Of a stretch of DNA of 64,000 nucleotides, positions 7,858 through 20,772 are shown piece after piece (within the stretch, counting starts at the first letter, position 1; each line of letters begins with the position of its first letter). Position numbers and translations under genes: made by a program. The stretch spans positions 1 through 64,000 of the forward strand of contig JOEL01000021.1 in NCBI GenBank assembly GCA_000720995.1, given 5' to 3'. The stretch is from Streptomyces celluloflavus (GTDB taxonomy: Bacteria > Actinomycetota > Actinomycetes > Streptomycetales > Streptomycetaceae). The notes under the pieces are model-generated. The model did no database searches. It was not told the origin of the DNA and saw nothing but the letters and a program-made list of their open reading frames with translations.

Positions 7858-10116
7858 CTACTTCACCGGCTCCGGTGCGTCCGCCGGTGCCGGGTCGTCC
7901 GCCGGGTCGGCGGGGGTCCTGACGGAGTCCAGCAGCAGCTGGGCCACGTCCACGACCTGGATGGACTCCTTGGCCTCGCCGTCGTTCTTCTTGGCGTTCA
8001 CCGAGTCGGTGAGCATGACGAGGCAGAAGGGGCAGGCGGTGGAGACGATGTCGGGGTTGAGGGAGAGGGCCTCGTCGACGCGCTCGTTGTTGACGCGCTT
8101 GCCGATCCGCTCCTCCATCCACATCCGCGCGCCGCCGGCGCCGCAGCAGAAGCCGCGCTCCTTGTGGCGGTGCATCTCCTCGTTGCGCAGGCCCGGCACC
8201 TTGGCGATGATCTCGCGCGGCGGTGTGTAGACCTTGTTGTGGCGGCCCAGGTAGCAGGGGTCGTGGTACGTGATCAGACCCTCGACCGGCGTGACGGGGA
8301 CGAGCTTGCCCTCGTCGATGAGGTGCTGGAGCAGCTGGGTGTGGTGGATGACCTCGAACTCGCCGCCCAGCTGGGGGTACTCGTTCGCGAGGGTGTTGAA
8401 GCAGTGCGGGCAGGTCGCGACGATCTTCTTCTTCGCTTTGGGGACCGTCACGCCCTCGTCGGCGTCCTCGCCGAACGCCGTGTTCAGCATCTCGACGTTC
8501 TGCTGGCCGAGCTGCTGGAAGAGGAACTCGTTGCCCAGGCGGCGGGCGGAGTCACCGGTGCACGCCTCGTCGCCGCCCATGATGGCGAACTGCACGCCCG
8601 CGATGTGCAGCAGCTCCGCGAACGCCTTGGTGGTCTTCTTGGCCCGGTCCTCCAGGGCGCCGGCGCAGCCGACCCAGTAGAGGTAGTCGACCTCGGTGAG
8701 GTCCTCGATGTCCTTGCCGACGACCGGTACCGCGAAGTCGACCTCCTTGGTCCACGCCAGCCGCTGCTTCTTCGCCAGGCCCCAGGGGTTGCCCTTCTTC
8801 TCCAGGTTCTTGAGCATCGTCCCGGCCTCGGAGGGGAACGACGACTCGATCATGACCTGGTAGCGGCGCATGTCGACGATGTGGTCGATGTGCTCGATGT
8901 CGACCGGGCACTGCTCGACGCAGGCGCCGCAGGTGGTGCAGGACCACAGGACGTCCGGGTCGATCACGCCGTTCTCTTCGAGGGTGCCGATCAGCGGGCG
9001 CTCGGCCTCGGCCAGCGCGGCGGCCGGTACGTCGGCGAGCTGCTCGGCGCTCGCCTTCTCGTTGCCCTCCGCGTCCTTGCCGCCGCCCGCCAGGAGGTAC
9101 GGAGCCTTGGCGTGCGCGTGGTCGCGCAGCGACATGATGAGCAGCTTCGGCGACAGCGGCTTACCGGTGTTCCAGGCGGGGCACTGCGACTGGCAGCGGC
9201 CGCATTCGGTGCAGGTGGAGAAGTCGAGCAGGCCCTTCCAGGAGAAGTGCTCGATCTGCGAGACACCGAACTGGTCGTCCTCGCCCGGGTCCTCGAAGTC
9301 GATCGGCTTGCCCTCGCTGGCCATCGGCTGGAGCGCGCCGAGCGCCACATCGCCGGACGCCTCGCGCTTGAACCAGATGTTGGGGAAGGCCAGGAAGCGG
9401 TGCCAGGCCACGCCCATGTCGGTCTTGAGGGCGACCGTGATCATCCAGATGAAGGACGTCCCGATCTTGATCATCGCGACGAGGTAGGTGAGGTTCTGGA
9501 TCGTGCCGAGGCCGAGCCCCTTGAACGCCAGGATCAGCGGATAGGAGGCGAAGAACCCGGCCTCGTAACCGTCGACGCCGTGCTGGACGCCTTCCAGGGC
9601 GCGCAGCGTCATGATCGACAGGCCGACGATGAGGATGACCGCCTCGACGAAGTACGCCTGGCCGAAGTTGGAGCCGGTGAAGCGGGACTTGCGGCCCGCC
9701 TTGCCGGGCTTGCTCAGCTGCCGGATGACGATCAGGACGAGGATGCCGACCGTCGTCATCAGACCGAGGAACTCGGTGAAGATCTCGTACGGCAGCCAGT
9801 CGCCGATCACCGGGATCAGCCAGTCGGCCCGGAAGAGCTGGCCGATGGCGTTGACGATCGTCAGCAGCAGTGAGAAGAAGCCCACCGCCACGAACCAGTG
9901 CGCGACGCCGACGACGCCCCAGCGGTTCATCCGGGTGTGGCCGAGGAACTCCTTGACCACCGTGACCGTGCGTTGCTTCGGGTCGTCGGTCCGGGTGCCG
10001 GCGGGTACGGGCTGGCCGAGCCGGACGAAGCGGTAGATCTGCAAGACGGCGCGGCCGAACAATGCGACGCCGACCGCGATGAGCACCAGCGACACGATGA
10101 TCGCGGCGAGTTGCAT
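7858..10116 (-). CDS. Membrane-bound Fe-S oxidoreductase, heterodisulfide-reductase-like
   Basis: A 752-residue protein. The N-terminal third has about six membrane helices (start MQLAAIIVSLVLIAVGVALF; a nitrate-reductase-gamma-like segment). Two ferredoxin-type 4Fe-4S motifs follow: CTECGRCQSQCP (about residue 290) and CTTCGACVEQCP (about 395). The C-terminal half contains two cysteine-rich CCG-type domains, with GDEACTGDSARR, ATCPHCFNTLANEYP, and CCGAGGARMWMEE. It belongs to the HdrD/GlpC-like family conserved in actinobacteria, probably passing electrons between the quinone pool and a cytosolic donor; the partner is unknown. ATG 10116 has GAGGAG five bases upstream. It diverges from dnaK. 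An Asp/Ala/Pro-rich tail ends the protein. Confidence 0.88.
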   Translation of the reverse strand: MQLAAIIVSLVLIAVGVALFGRAVLQIYRFVRLGQPVPAGTRTDDPKQRTVTVVKEFLGHTRMNRWGVVGVAHWFVAVGFFSLLLTIVNAIGQLFRADWLIPVIGDWLPYEIFTEFLGLMTTVGILVLIVIRQLSKPGKAGRKSRFTGSNFGQAYFVEAVILIVGLSIMTLRALEGVQHGVDGYEAGFFASYPLILAFKGLGLGTIQNLTYLVAMIKIGTSFIWMITVALKTDMGVAWHRFLAFPNIWFKREASGDVALGALQPMASEGKPIDFEDPGEDDQFGVSQIEHFSWKGLLDFSTCTECGRCQSQCPAWNTGKPLSPKLLIMSLRDHAHAKAPYLLAGGGKDAEGNEKASAEQLADVPAAALAEAERPLIGTLEENGVIDPDVLWSCTTCGACVEQCPVDIEHIDHIVDMRRYQVMIESSFPSEAGTMLKNLEKKGNPWGLAKKQRLAWTKEVDFAVPVVGKDIEDLTEVDYLYWVGCAGALEDRAKKTTKAFAELLHIAGVQFAIMGGDEACTGDSARRLGNEFLFQQLGQQNVEMLNTAFGEDADEGVTVPKAKKKIVATCPHCFNTLANEYPQLGGEFEVIHHTQLLQHLIDEGKLVPVTPVEGLITYHDPCYLGRHNKVYTPPREIIAKVPGLRNEEMHRHKERGFCCGAGGARMWMEERIGKRVNNERVDEALSLNPDIVSTACPFCLVMLTDSVNAKKNDGEAKESIQVVDVAQLLLDSVRTPADPADDPAPADAPEPVK

Positions 10117-10301
10117 AGGGGCTCCTCGTACCTGCGAGAGCGGAATTACTAAGCGGTAACTTTTCAGGTCTGCGCTGAGATTACCCAGTATCCCGGGCCC
10201 CATGAAGCCGCCCGACCGGTGATCTGCGTCGCGCAGGCAACCCTGAGGAGCCCCCCGGGCGTCTTCGGTGACACAGCGGTGACGGTAAGGGCGATATAAA
10301 A

Positions 10302-10322
10302 GTTGAGTGGACTCCGCTCAGG
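10302..10322 (+). promoter_or_regulatory. HAIR operator (HspR site) upstream of dnaK, distal
   Basis: GTTGAGT, seven bases, then GCTCAGG: a 7-7-7 match to the HspR inverted repeat CTTGAGT-N7-ACTCAAG, with changes at the outer positions. It is 25 bases upstream of the -35 region of the dnaK promoter. Confidence 0.8.
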
Positions 10323-10326
10323 TCTG

Positions 10327-12921
<2,595 letters not shown>

Positions 12922-12966
12922 CGTGAGGACACCAGGGAACACCGTGCGAGAGGAGGGACGTCGGGG

Positions 12967-14145
12967 ATGAGCACCAAGGACTTCGTGGAGAAGGACTACT
13001 ACAAGGTCCTCGGCGTCCCGAAGGACGCCACCGAGGCGGAGATCAAGAAGGCGTACCGCAAGCTCGCCCGCGAGTTCCACCCGGACGCCAACAAGGGTGA
13101 CGACAAGGCCGAGGAGCGCTTCAAGGAGATCTCCGAGGCGAACGACATCCTGGGTGACGCCAAGCGCCGCAAGGAGTACGACGACGCGCGCGCGCTGTTC
13201 GGCAACGGCGGCTACCGTCCCGGTCCCGGCGGGGGCGGCAGCTTCAACTTCGACCTGGGCGACCTCTTCGGGGGTTCGCAGGGTCAGGGGCAGGGTGGCG
13301 GCGCCGGCGGCTTCGGCGGCGGGCTCGGGGACGTGTTCGGCGGTCTGTTCAACCGCGGCGGTGCGGGCACCCGTACGCAGCCGCGGCGCGGGCAGGACGT
13401 CGAGTCCGAGGTGACGCTCAGCTTCACCGAGGCGGTCGACGGGGCCACGGTCCCGCTGCGGATGTCCAGCCAGGCGCCGTGCAAGGCGTGTTCGGGCACC
13501 GGCGACAAGAACGGTACGCCGCGGGTCTGCCCGACCTGCGTCGGCACCGGACAGGTCAGCCGGGGCGCGGGCGGCGGCTTCTCGCTCACCGACCCGTGCG
13601 CCGACTGCAAGGGCCGGGGCCTGATCGCCCAGGACCCCTGCGAGGTCTGCAAGGGCAGCGGGCGCGCGACGAGTTCGCGCACCATGCAGGTCCGTATCCC
13701 CGCGGGTGTCTCCGACGGGCAGCGCATCCGGCTGCGCGGTAAGGGCACCCCCGGTGAGCAGGGCGGCCCGGCGGGCGATCTCTATGTCGTGGTGCATGTC
13801 GACGCCCACCCGGTCTTCGGCCGCAAGGGCGACAACCTCACCGTCACGGTGCCGGTCACCTTCCCGGAGGCGGCGCTCGGCGGCGAGGTCAAGGTGCCGA
13901 CGCTGGGCGGCCCGCCGGTGACGCTGAAGCTGCCGGCCGGGACGCCCAACGGCCGCACCATGCGGGCCCGGGGCAAGGGCGCGACCCGCAAGGACGGCAC
14001 CCGGGGTGACCTGCTGGTCACCATCGAGGTGATCGTCCCCAAGGATCTCGGCGACAAGGCGAAGGAGTCGCTGGAGTCCTATCGGGAGGCGACCGCGGGA
14101 GCGGACCCGCGGGCGGAGCTTTTCAAGGCCGCGAAGGGAGCTTGA
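12967..14145 (+). CDS. dnaJ: Co-chaperone DnaJ (Hsp40), type I
   Basis: Delivers clients to DnaK and stimulates its ATPase. The J domain (DYYKVLGVPKDATEAEIKKAYRKLAREFHPDANK region, about residues 10-45) contains the HPD triad. A Gly/Phe-rich linker follows, then the zinc-binding region with four CxxCxG modules (CKACSGTG, CPTCVGTG, CADCKGRG, CEVCKGSG; about 165-235) and the C-terminal substrate domain. The length of 392 residues is typical of the operon-encoded DnaJ1. ATG 12967 is preceded by GAGGAGGGACGTCGGGG. The stop codon is directly followed by hspR. Confidence 0.97.
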   Translation: MSTKDFVEKDYYKVLGVPKDATEAEIKKAYRKLAREFHPDANKGDDKAEERFKEISEANDILGDAKRRKEYDDARALFGNGGYRPGPGGGGSFNFDLGDLFGGSQGQGQGGGAGGFGGGLGDVFGGLFNRGGAGTRTQPRRGQDVESEVTLSFTEAVDGATVPLRMSSQAPCKACSGTGDKNGTPRVCPTCVGTGQVSRGAGGGFSLTDPCADCKGRGLIAQDPCEVCKGSGRATSSRTMQVRIPAGVSDGQRIRLRGKGTPGEQGGPAGDLYVVVHVDAHPVFGRKGDNLTVTVPVTFPEAALGGEVKVPTLGGPPVTLKLPAGTPNGRTMRARGKGATRKDGTRGDLLVTIEVIVPKDLGDKAKESLESYREATAGADPRAELFKAAKGA

Positions 14146-14146
14146 G

Positions 14147-14599
14147 ATGGACAGCCGGGGCGGGCAGCGTCGTAACCCCTATGAACTGACCGATGAGTCG
14201 CCGGTGTACGTCATCTCCGTCGCGGCTCAGCTCTCCGGACTGCATCCGCAGACCCTGCGGCAGTACGACCGGCTGGGTCTGGTCTCGCCCGACCGTACGG
14301 CCGGGCGGGGCCGCCGCTACTCGGCCCGGGACATCGAACTGCTCCGTACGGTGCAGCAGCTGTCCCAGACCGAGGGCATCAACCTCGCCGGCATCAAGCG
14401 CATCATCGAGCTGGAGAACCAGGTCGCCGCGCTCCAGCAGCGGGTCGCCGAGCTCCAGGGCGCCGTGGAGGGTGCGGCCAGCGCGATACGGCAGCGGGAG
14501 GCGGCGGTGCACGCGTCCTACCGCCGCGATCTGGTGCCGTACCAGGATGTGCAGCAGACCAGCGCGCTGGTGGTGTGGCGGCCCAAGCGACCCGAGTAG
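14147..14599 (+). CDS. hspR: Heat-shock repressor HspR, MerR family
   Basis: HspR represses the dnaK operon and clpB by binding HAIR repeats with DnaK as co-repressor. The 150-residue product begins one base after the dnaJ stop. The winged helix-turn-helix of the MerR type is clear: VYVISVAAQLSGLHPQTLRQY, DRLGLVSPDRT, and RRYSARDIELLRTVQQL (about residues 20-70). A coiled coil follows (ELENQVAALQQRVAELQGAVEG), which mediates dimerisation. It is the last gene of the operon, so the repressor is made together with its co-repressor. Confidence 0.97.
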   Translation: MDSRGGQRRNPYELTDESPVYVISVAAQLSGLHPQTLRQYDRLGLVSPDRTAGRGRRYSARDIELLRTVQQLSQTEGINLAGIKRIIELENQVAALQQRVAELQGAVEGAASAIRQREAAVHASYRRDLVPYQDVQQTSALVVWRPKRPE

Positions 14600-14650
14600 C
14601 GGGCCGGGTGCCGTAAAGGCCGTATGCCGTGCGGCGCATCCGTGTCACAC

Positions 14651-14693
14651 ACGCGAGCAGGGCCGGGTGATCCCCGGCCCTGTTCGCGTTTTT
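14651..14693 (+). terminator. Terminator of the dnaK operon
   Basis: A 17-bp stem (14651-14667 with 14673-14689, one G-T wobble), 5-base loop, followed by a run of T. It lies 50 bases past hspR. The following 300 bases to clpB hold no gene other than the clpB control region. Confidence 0.85.
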
Positions 14694-14910
14694 CCGGCGG
14701 GTGGCCGGCCCGGGTCCGTGCGGCGCCTTCCCGCGTCGCCCGGCGGCTGCGGCCCCCGGCGCATGGCGACCCGCGCGCGCCGTCCGCACCGGCGACGATG
14801 TTCTTGATCTTGACGCACGACTGCCGGGCGGCAGCGGTGGCGAAGGCGCGTTCGGGTCGCCTCACTCGCAAGCAGGGGCTTCTGAGGTGATGTTGACGCC
14901 CCGTTTCAAC

Positions 14911-14931
14911 CTTGAGTGGAGTAGGCTCAAC
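14911..14931 (+). promoter_or_regulatory. HAIR operator (HspR site) upstream of clpB
   Basis: CTTGAGT, seven bases, then GCTCAAC: a perfect left half and 5 of 7 in the right half of the HspR consensus. It lies about 90 bases upstream of the chosen clpB start and places clpB in the same regulon as the dnaK operon. Confidence 0.88.
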
Positions 14932-15022
14932 TTATCGCACGATGGTAAGTGCAGAGTCGGTGTGATGGCCGCGGCAGGCGGCGGAATGAGTGCAGGACGA
15001 GTACGAGGAGGATCGCGAGGAC

Positions 15023-17650
<2,628 letters not shown>

Positions 17651-17884
17651 CCTCGCACCCCGGAAGCCGCGGGGCCTGGCCCGCCGGAAGCCGTACGGCC
17701 GGGCCCGCGGTCCGGGTGGGCGGCGGGCCCGGCCCCGTACCCGTCCGGCCGCTTCCGCGACCCGTCCGGTGGGGTGGGGCAGCTCGCCCAACGGATGGAG
17801 CGCCGACTCCAGCCGGGACCGGGCTTGCCAGGATGGGGCGACGATGGTGGAGGATGGCGCAGACCATACGAAGGGAATTCCACG

Positions 17885-18421
17885 GTGAGCATCGACCCGT
17901 CCTCGATTCCGAATTTCGGGGGCCAGCCCGAACCGCAGCCGTCGGGGCCTGAGGGTCCCGTCGTGCCCGACCAGGACCTGGTGAAGCAGCTCCTCGATCA
18001 GATGGAGCTGAAGTACGTAGTCGACGAGGAGGGTGACCTCGCTGCCCCGTGGGAGCAGTTCCGTACGTACTTCATGTTCCGTGGCGAGGAAGAGCAGCAG
18101 ATCTTCTCCGTCCGTACGTTCTACGACCGCGCCCACGGCATTGACGACAAGGTCAAGCTGCTGGAGGCGATCGACGACTGGAACCGCCGGACGCTGTGGC
18201 CCAAGGCGTACACCCACACCCACGACGACGGCACCGTCCGTCTGATCGGTGAGGCATCGATGCTGATCGGCACCGGTGTCGCCCTTGAGCACTTCGTGTC
18301 GAGCACGGTCAGCTGGGTTCGCGCCTCGATCGAATTCGACAAGTGGATCGTCGAGCAGCTGGGCCTGGAGTCCGAGCTCGAAGGCGACTCCGACAAGAAG
18401 CCGGACGACGACGAGGACTGA
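17885..18421 (+). CDS. YbjN-domain protein
   Basis: A 178-residue cytosolic protein of the YbjN/CesT-chaperone-like fold, conserved in actinobacteria. The GTG start at 17885 has GAAGGG upstream, which selects it over longer frames. A Pro/Gly-rich N-terminus (~30 residues) precedes the domain, which starts at DLVKQLLDQMELKYVVDEEGDLA. It includes FRTYFMFRGEEEQQIF, the motif DDWNRRTLWPKAY near residue 100, and GTGVALEHFVSSTVS. An acidic tail follows. The function of this actinobacterial branch is not established; chaperone or signalling roles have been suggested for YbjN proteins. It stands alone between clpB and a convergent hydrolase. Confidence 0.82.
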   Translation: MSIDPSSIPNFGGQPEPQPSGPEGPVVPDQDLVKQLLDQMELKYVVDEEGDLAAPWEQFRTYFMFRGEEEQQIFSVRTFYDRAHGIDDKVKLLEAIDDWNRRTLWPKAYTHTHDDGTVRLIGEASMLIGTGVALEHFVSSTVSWVRASIEFDKWIVEQLGLESELEGDSDKKPDDDED

Positions 18422-18447
18422 GTCCCGACGGTACGGATCCCGGCTGC

Positions 18448-18482
18448 GCGGGCCCCTGGAGCGATCGGCTCCGGGGGCCCGC
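18448..18482 (+). terminator. Bidirectional terminator, 15-bp stem
   Basis: GCGGGCCCCTGGAGC (18448-18462) pairs with 18468-18482 with one wobble and a 5-base loop. It separates the YbjN gene from the convergent alpha/beta hydrolase gene. Confidence 0.8.
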
Positions 18483-18516
18483 GTGCGGTATCCGGGGCGG
18501 GGCCTGCCCGGTCCAC

Positions 18517-19545
18517 TTACTTACGGCCGATGGCGGCCAGGAACTTCTGCTGTTCGTCCAGGTAGCCCGGGGTGAAGAGCGAGCGCGGTGCGGCGATGGC
18601 GAGGAACGTGCTCTTGAGCTCCGAGTCCTCGATGCCCTTGGGGACGATGTTGTGGGTCGCGTCCTCGTAGCGCTTCACCGTGAGCCGGCCCGGCTCGGTG
18701 AGCAGCTTCCGGTACCCGGCCTCGGTGTCGTCGCTGTCGACGTGGGTGTCACGCCCGCCGAGGACCAGCAGCACCGGCACCTTGACCTTGGCCAGGTCGG
18801 CGCTCACATCCGACAGGTAGTTCCGGCGGTTGAAGGCCCAGCGGTCCGGTGAGAGCCCCTCGACGTCGCCGCCCTTGGCCTTGTACTCCTCGTACGTCTC
18901 GCTGCTGCGCAGGGCGGTCAGGTTCTTGTCGCTCTTGGCGATCGCCTTCTTGATCTCGTCCGGTGAGGCGCCCTGGTCCCGGAGCGTGGCGACCAGGTCG
19001 TAGCGGCCCTGCTGGAGCCAGTTCATCGCGGGCGCGACACCGATGATGAAGCGCACGTCGGACGTCTGCAGGGCGGCCTTGGGCATGACCCAGCCGGCCT
19101 GGCTGGCGCCCCACAGACCGATCCGCCCAGGGTCGATACCGGGCTGGGTCTTGGCCCAGTTGATCGCCGCCACCGTCTCGTCGGCCCGGTCCTGGATGCT
19201 CTGGTCCAGCCAGTTGCCGGGTGCGCCGTTGACGCCCGGCTTGTCCCAGGACAGGGTCGCGTACCCGGCCTTGGCCATCGCCTCCCAGATCGGCCGGTAG
19301 AAGGTGTCGTGGGTGGCGTTCTGCGGCCCGTCCCCGTGCACGAACACGACCAGTCCGTGCGGCCCCTTCCCCTCGGCCGGGCGGGCGAGGACCCCGTTCA
19401 GCGGCTGCCTACCGCCCGTGATCTTCACCTGCTCCTCTTTGATGTCGTACTCGTTCTGATAGACCACCCAGCCGCCGGCGCCGACCAGCAGCACCACCAC
19501 GGTGAGCAGCGAACCCCAGACCCATCTGCGCTTACGCGTACGCAC
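18517..19545 (-). CDS. Membrane-anchored alpha/beta hydrolase
   Basis: The product has 342 residues. A basic start and one hydrophobic helix (VWGSLLTVVVLLVGAGGWVVY, about 8-28) anchor it or act as an uncleaved signal, with the catalytic domain outside. The oxyanion segment VVFVHGDGP (about 68-76), nucleophile elbow IGLWGASQAGW (Ser about 148), acidic residue in LVLGGRDTHVDSDD and His in RYEDATHNIVP complete an alpha/beta hydrolase of the dienelactone-hydrolase/acyl-thioesterase type. The substrate is unknown. The GTG start at 19545 has GGAAAG upstream. It is monocistronic with an unusually AT-rich promoter region containing direct repeats. Confidence 0.85.
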   Translation of the reverse strand: MRTRKRRWVWGSLLTVVVLLVGAGGWVVYQNEYDIKEEQVKITGGRQPLNGVLARPAEGKGPHGLVVFVHGDGPQNATHDTFYRPIWEAMAKAGYATLSWDKPGVNGAPGNWLDQSIQDRADETVAAINWAKTQPGIDPGRIGLWGASQAGWVMPKAALQTSDVRFIIGVAPAMNWLQQGRYDLVATLRDQGASPDEIKKAIAKSDKNLTALRSSETYEEYKAKGGDVEGLSPDRWAFNRRNYLSDVSADLAKVKVPVLLVLGGRDTHVDSDDTEAGYRKLLTEPGRLTVKRYEDATHNIVPKGIEDSELKSTFLAIAAPRSLFTPGYLDEQQKFLAAIGRK

Positions 19546-19563
19546 CTTTCCAACCTCAATCGC

Positions 19564-19586
19564 TCGTATTTAAAACGGTCGTATTT
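19564..19586 (-). promoter_or_regulatory. AT-rich promoter with two TCGTATTT direct repeats
   Basis: TCGTATTT occurs at 19564-19571 and again at 19579-19586, a 15-bp period, within a stretch (19560-19605) that is far richer in A/T than anything around it. It lies 20-40 bases upstream of the hydrolase start, where -10/-35 elements would be. A repressor operator is plausible but unproven. Confidence 0.5.
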
Positions 19587-19660
19587 TATTTGAGCATACT
19601 ATGGAGGCGGGCGCGCCCGAGGTTCCGGGACGGGCGCCGGCGGCGACGGCACGGCATGCG

Positions 19661-19695
19661 ACGGCCCGCCGCCCATGGGGTGGGCGGCGGGCCGT
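19661..19695 (-). terminator. Intrinsic terminator, ancestral end of the aminotransferase transcript
   Basis: Perfect 15-bp repeat ACGGCCCGCCGCCCA (19661-19675) with 19681-19695, 5-base loop. It sits 25 bases beyond the stop codon of the aminotransferase remnant, the position expected if this was the original 3' end of that gene. Confidence 0.75.
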
Positions 19696-19720
19696 GGGGG
19701 ACGGGTCGGAGCGGTGTCCG

Positions 19721-19789
19721 TCAGAGGCGCTGGAGGCGGGTTACGGCCTCGTGGAGGGTCTTTTCCTGTTCCTGCTTGCGGAAGGTGAA
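19721..19789 (-). pseudogene. 3'-end remnant of an aminotransferase gene
   Basis: On the minus strand, the last 22 codons before the stop at 19721 encode an F-x-F-R-K start and LHEAVTRLQRL at the end. The intact aminotransferase gene at 20773 ends in F-A-F-C-K and LNEAVTRLKQLAP. The DNA also aligns, with a shared GAGGCGGGTTACnGCCTC block (19734 onward versus 20795 onward). No more of the aminotransferase is recognisable upstream of this point. This is the displaced end of the gene, separated from the rest by the toxin-antitoxin module between 19800 and 20700. Confidence 0.75.
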
Positions 19790-19827
19790 GGTGTGCGCGC
19801 TCAACGCTGGACGGTCCGCTCCGCTAG

Positions 19828-19849
19828 TAATCAGAACGTAATCTGAGTA
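19828..19849 (+). promoter_or_regulatory. Inverted-repeat operator before the toxin-antitoxin genes
   Basis: TAATCAGA (19828-19835), six bases, then TCTGAGTA (19842-19849): arms complementary at 7 of 8 positions. It lies 10 bases before the antitoxin start. Phd/YefM antitoxins bind such sites to repress their own operon. Confidence 0.6.
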
Positions 19850-19859
19850 AGCTCTGAGT

Positions 19860-20345
19860 ATGGCTATCGTGCGTCTGGAAGCGGAGACGGAGACCGTCTC
19901 CTTCACCGACCTTTCCCGCAATCCCAAGGGTGTCGCGGCCAGAGCTGCCGCCCTTGGGCGTCTCCGCGTCACACATCGGGATGCGCCTGACATGGTGCTG
20001 ACGACAGCAACGCGCGCGGAGCACGCTGAGGAGAACCTGACTACCGCGTCCCGGCTTTTCCTCGCGCTGATGAAACAGGACGACGGGGCCAAGTCGCTCC
20101 TGCTCGCGCTGCCCGAGGTGTTCCCCTGGGTGCGACATCTTGACGCGGAAGAGGTCCGAGCCTTCACCGTCGAGCTTCTTGAAGCGCTGTCGGACGCCGC
20201 CGAACTAGGGGCGGGGGAGGCCGTGCACCGCGCAATCATCTCTTGGCGCGCCACGGCCCGCATCAATGCCGATCCTGACCAGCTCAGGGAATCGCTGCGT
20301 CCGCTCGACGGCGACGACCTCGGCCAGGTCGAGGTGCGTGGGTGA
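19860..20345 (+). CDS. Antitoxin, Phd/YefM-like (first gene of a TA pair)
   Basis: A 161-residue product whose first ~55 residues look like a Phd/YefM DNA-binding domain: MAIVRLEAETETVSFTDLSR, then NPKGVAARAAALGRLRVTHRD and MVLTTATR. The remaining ~100 residues are helical and probably wrap the toxin. Codon use is visibly less G/C-biased at third positions than in neighbouring genes (several CTT, GCT and GTC/GAT choices), which suggests recent acquisition. The stop overlaps the toxin start as GTGA. The ATG at 19860 has only a weak ribosome-binding site, so a leaderless or short-leader transcript is possible. Confidence 0.75.
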   Translation: MAIVRLEAETETVSFTDLSRNPKGVAARAAALGRLRVTHRDAPDMVLTTATRAEHAEENLTTASRLFLALMKQDDGAKSLLLALPEVFPWVRHLDAEEVRAFTVELLEALSDAAELGAGEAVHRAIISWRATARINADPDQLRESLRPLDGDDLGQVEVRG

Positions 20346-20692
20346 GCCCGAAGAAGGGGGATCGGGTCAGTGTCCCGCCGCTCAGCGGATGGAATGTTGT
20401 CTTCGGGACGACGGAGGCGGTAGCGGGCTGGGAGGAATTGTGCCGAGTGGCGTTGCCGAACGTGCATCGGTGCCTCGACGCGCTCCGAACCGACCCGCTG
20501 TCCAGGTCCAACTGGAGTCGCCAGCATCAGCTACGGGGAAGGCATGCGACCAAAGCGTGGAAAGGTTCTGATCTGGAGCAGTGGGAGTACGAGGTCACCA
20601 GTGGTGGTCGGGTGCGATACCTGGTCAGCGCGGAGACTTCCACGGTGATTCTCGTGTACGCCTCTCCACGGCATCCCAAAGACACTGAGTGA
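20342..20692 (+). CDS. RelE-superfamily toxin (translational-repressor type)
   Basis: The product has 116 residues. It has the pattern of the actinobacterial toxin family annotated as cytotoxic translational repressor: SPKKGDRVSVPP at the start, TTEAVAGWEELCRVALPN, a middle QHQLRGRHAT, DLEQWEYEVTSGGRVRYLV, and TVILVYASPRHPKDTE at the end. The last part corresponds to the RelE beta-sheet with Arg/Tyr/His residues that contact mRNA in the ribosome. GTG 20342 overlaps the antitoxin stop, so the two proteins are translationally coupled. Toxicity is inferred from the family only. Confidence 0.8.
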   Translation: MSPKKGDRVSVPPLSGWNVVFGTTEAVAGWEELCRVALPNVHRCLDALRTDPLSRSNWSRQHQLRGRHATKAWKGSDLEQWEYEVTSGGRVRYLVSAETSTVILVYASPRHPKDTE

Positions 20693-20706
20693 ACTGCGGG
20701 TCACTC

Positions 20707-20740
20707 CAGGGCTTGGGCCTGTCAGGGGGCCCAAGCCCTG
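20707..20740. terminator. Terminator between the toxin and aminotransferase genes
   Basis: CAGGGCTTGGGCC (20707-20719) pairs with 20728-20740, 13 bp perfect, 8-base loop. It lies between convergent genes and can stop both transcripts. Confidence 0.75.
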
Positions 20741-20772
20741 GATCACCCGGCAGTGCGTGTTTCTTGCGCCCG

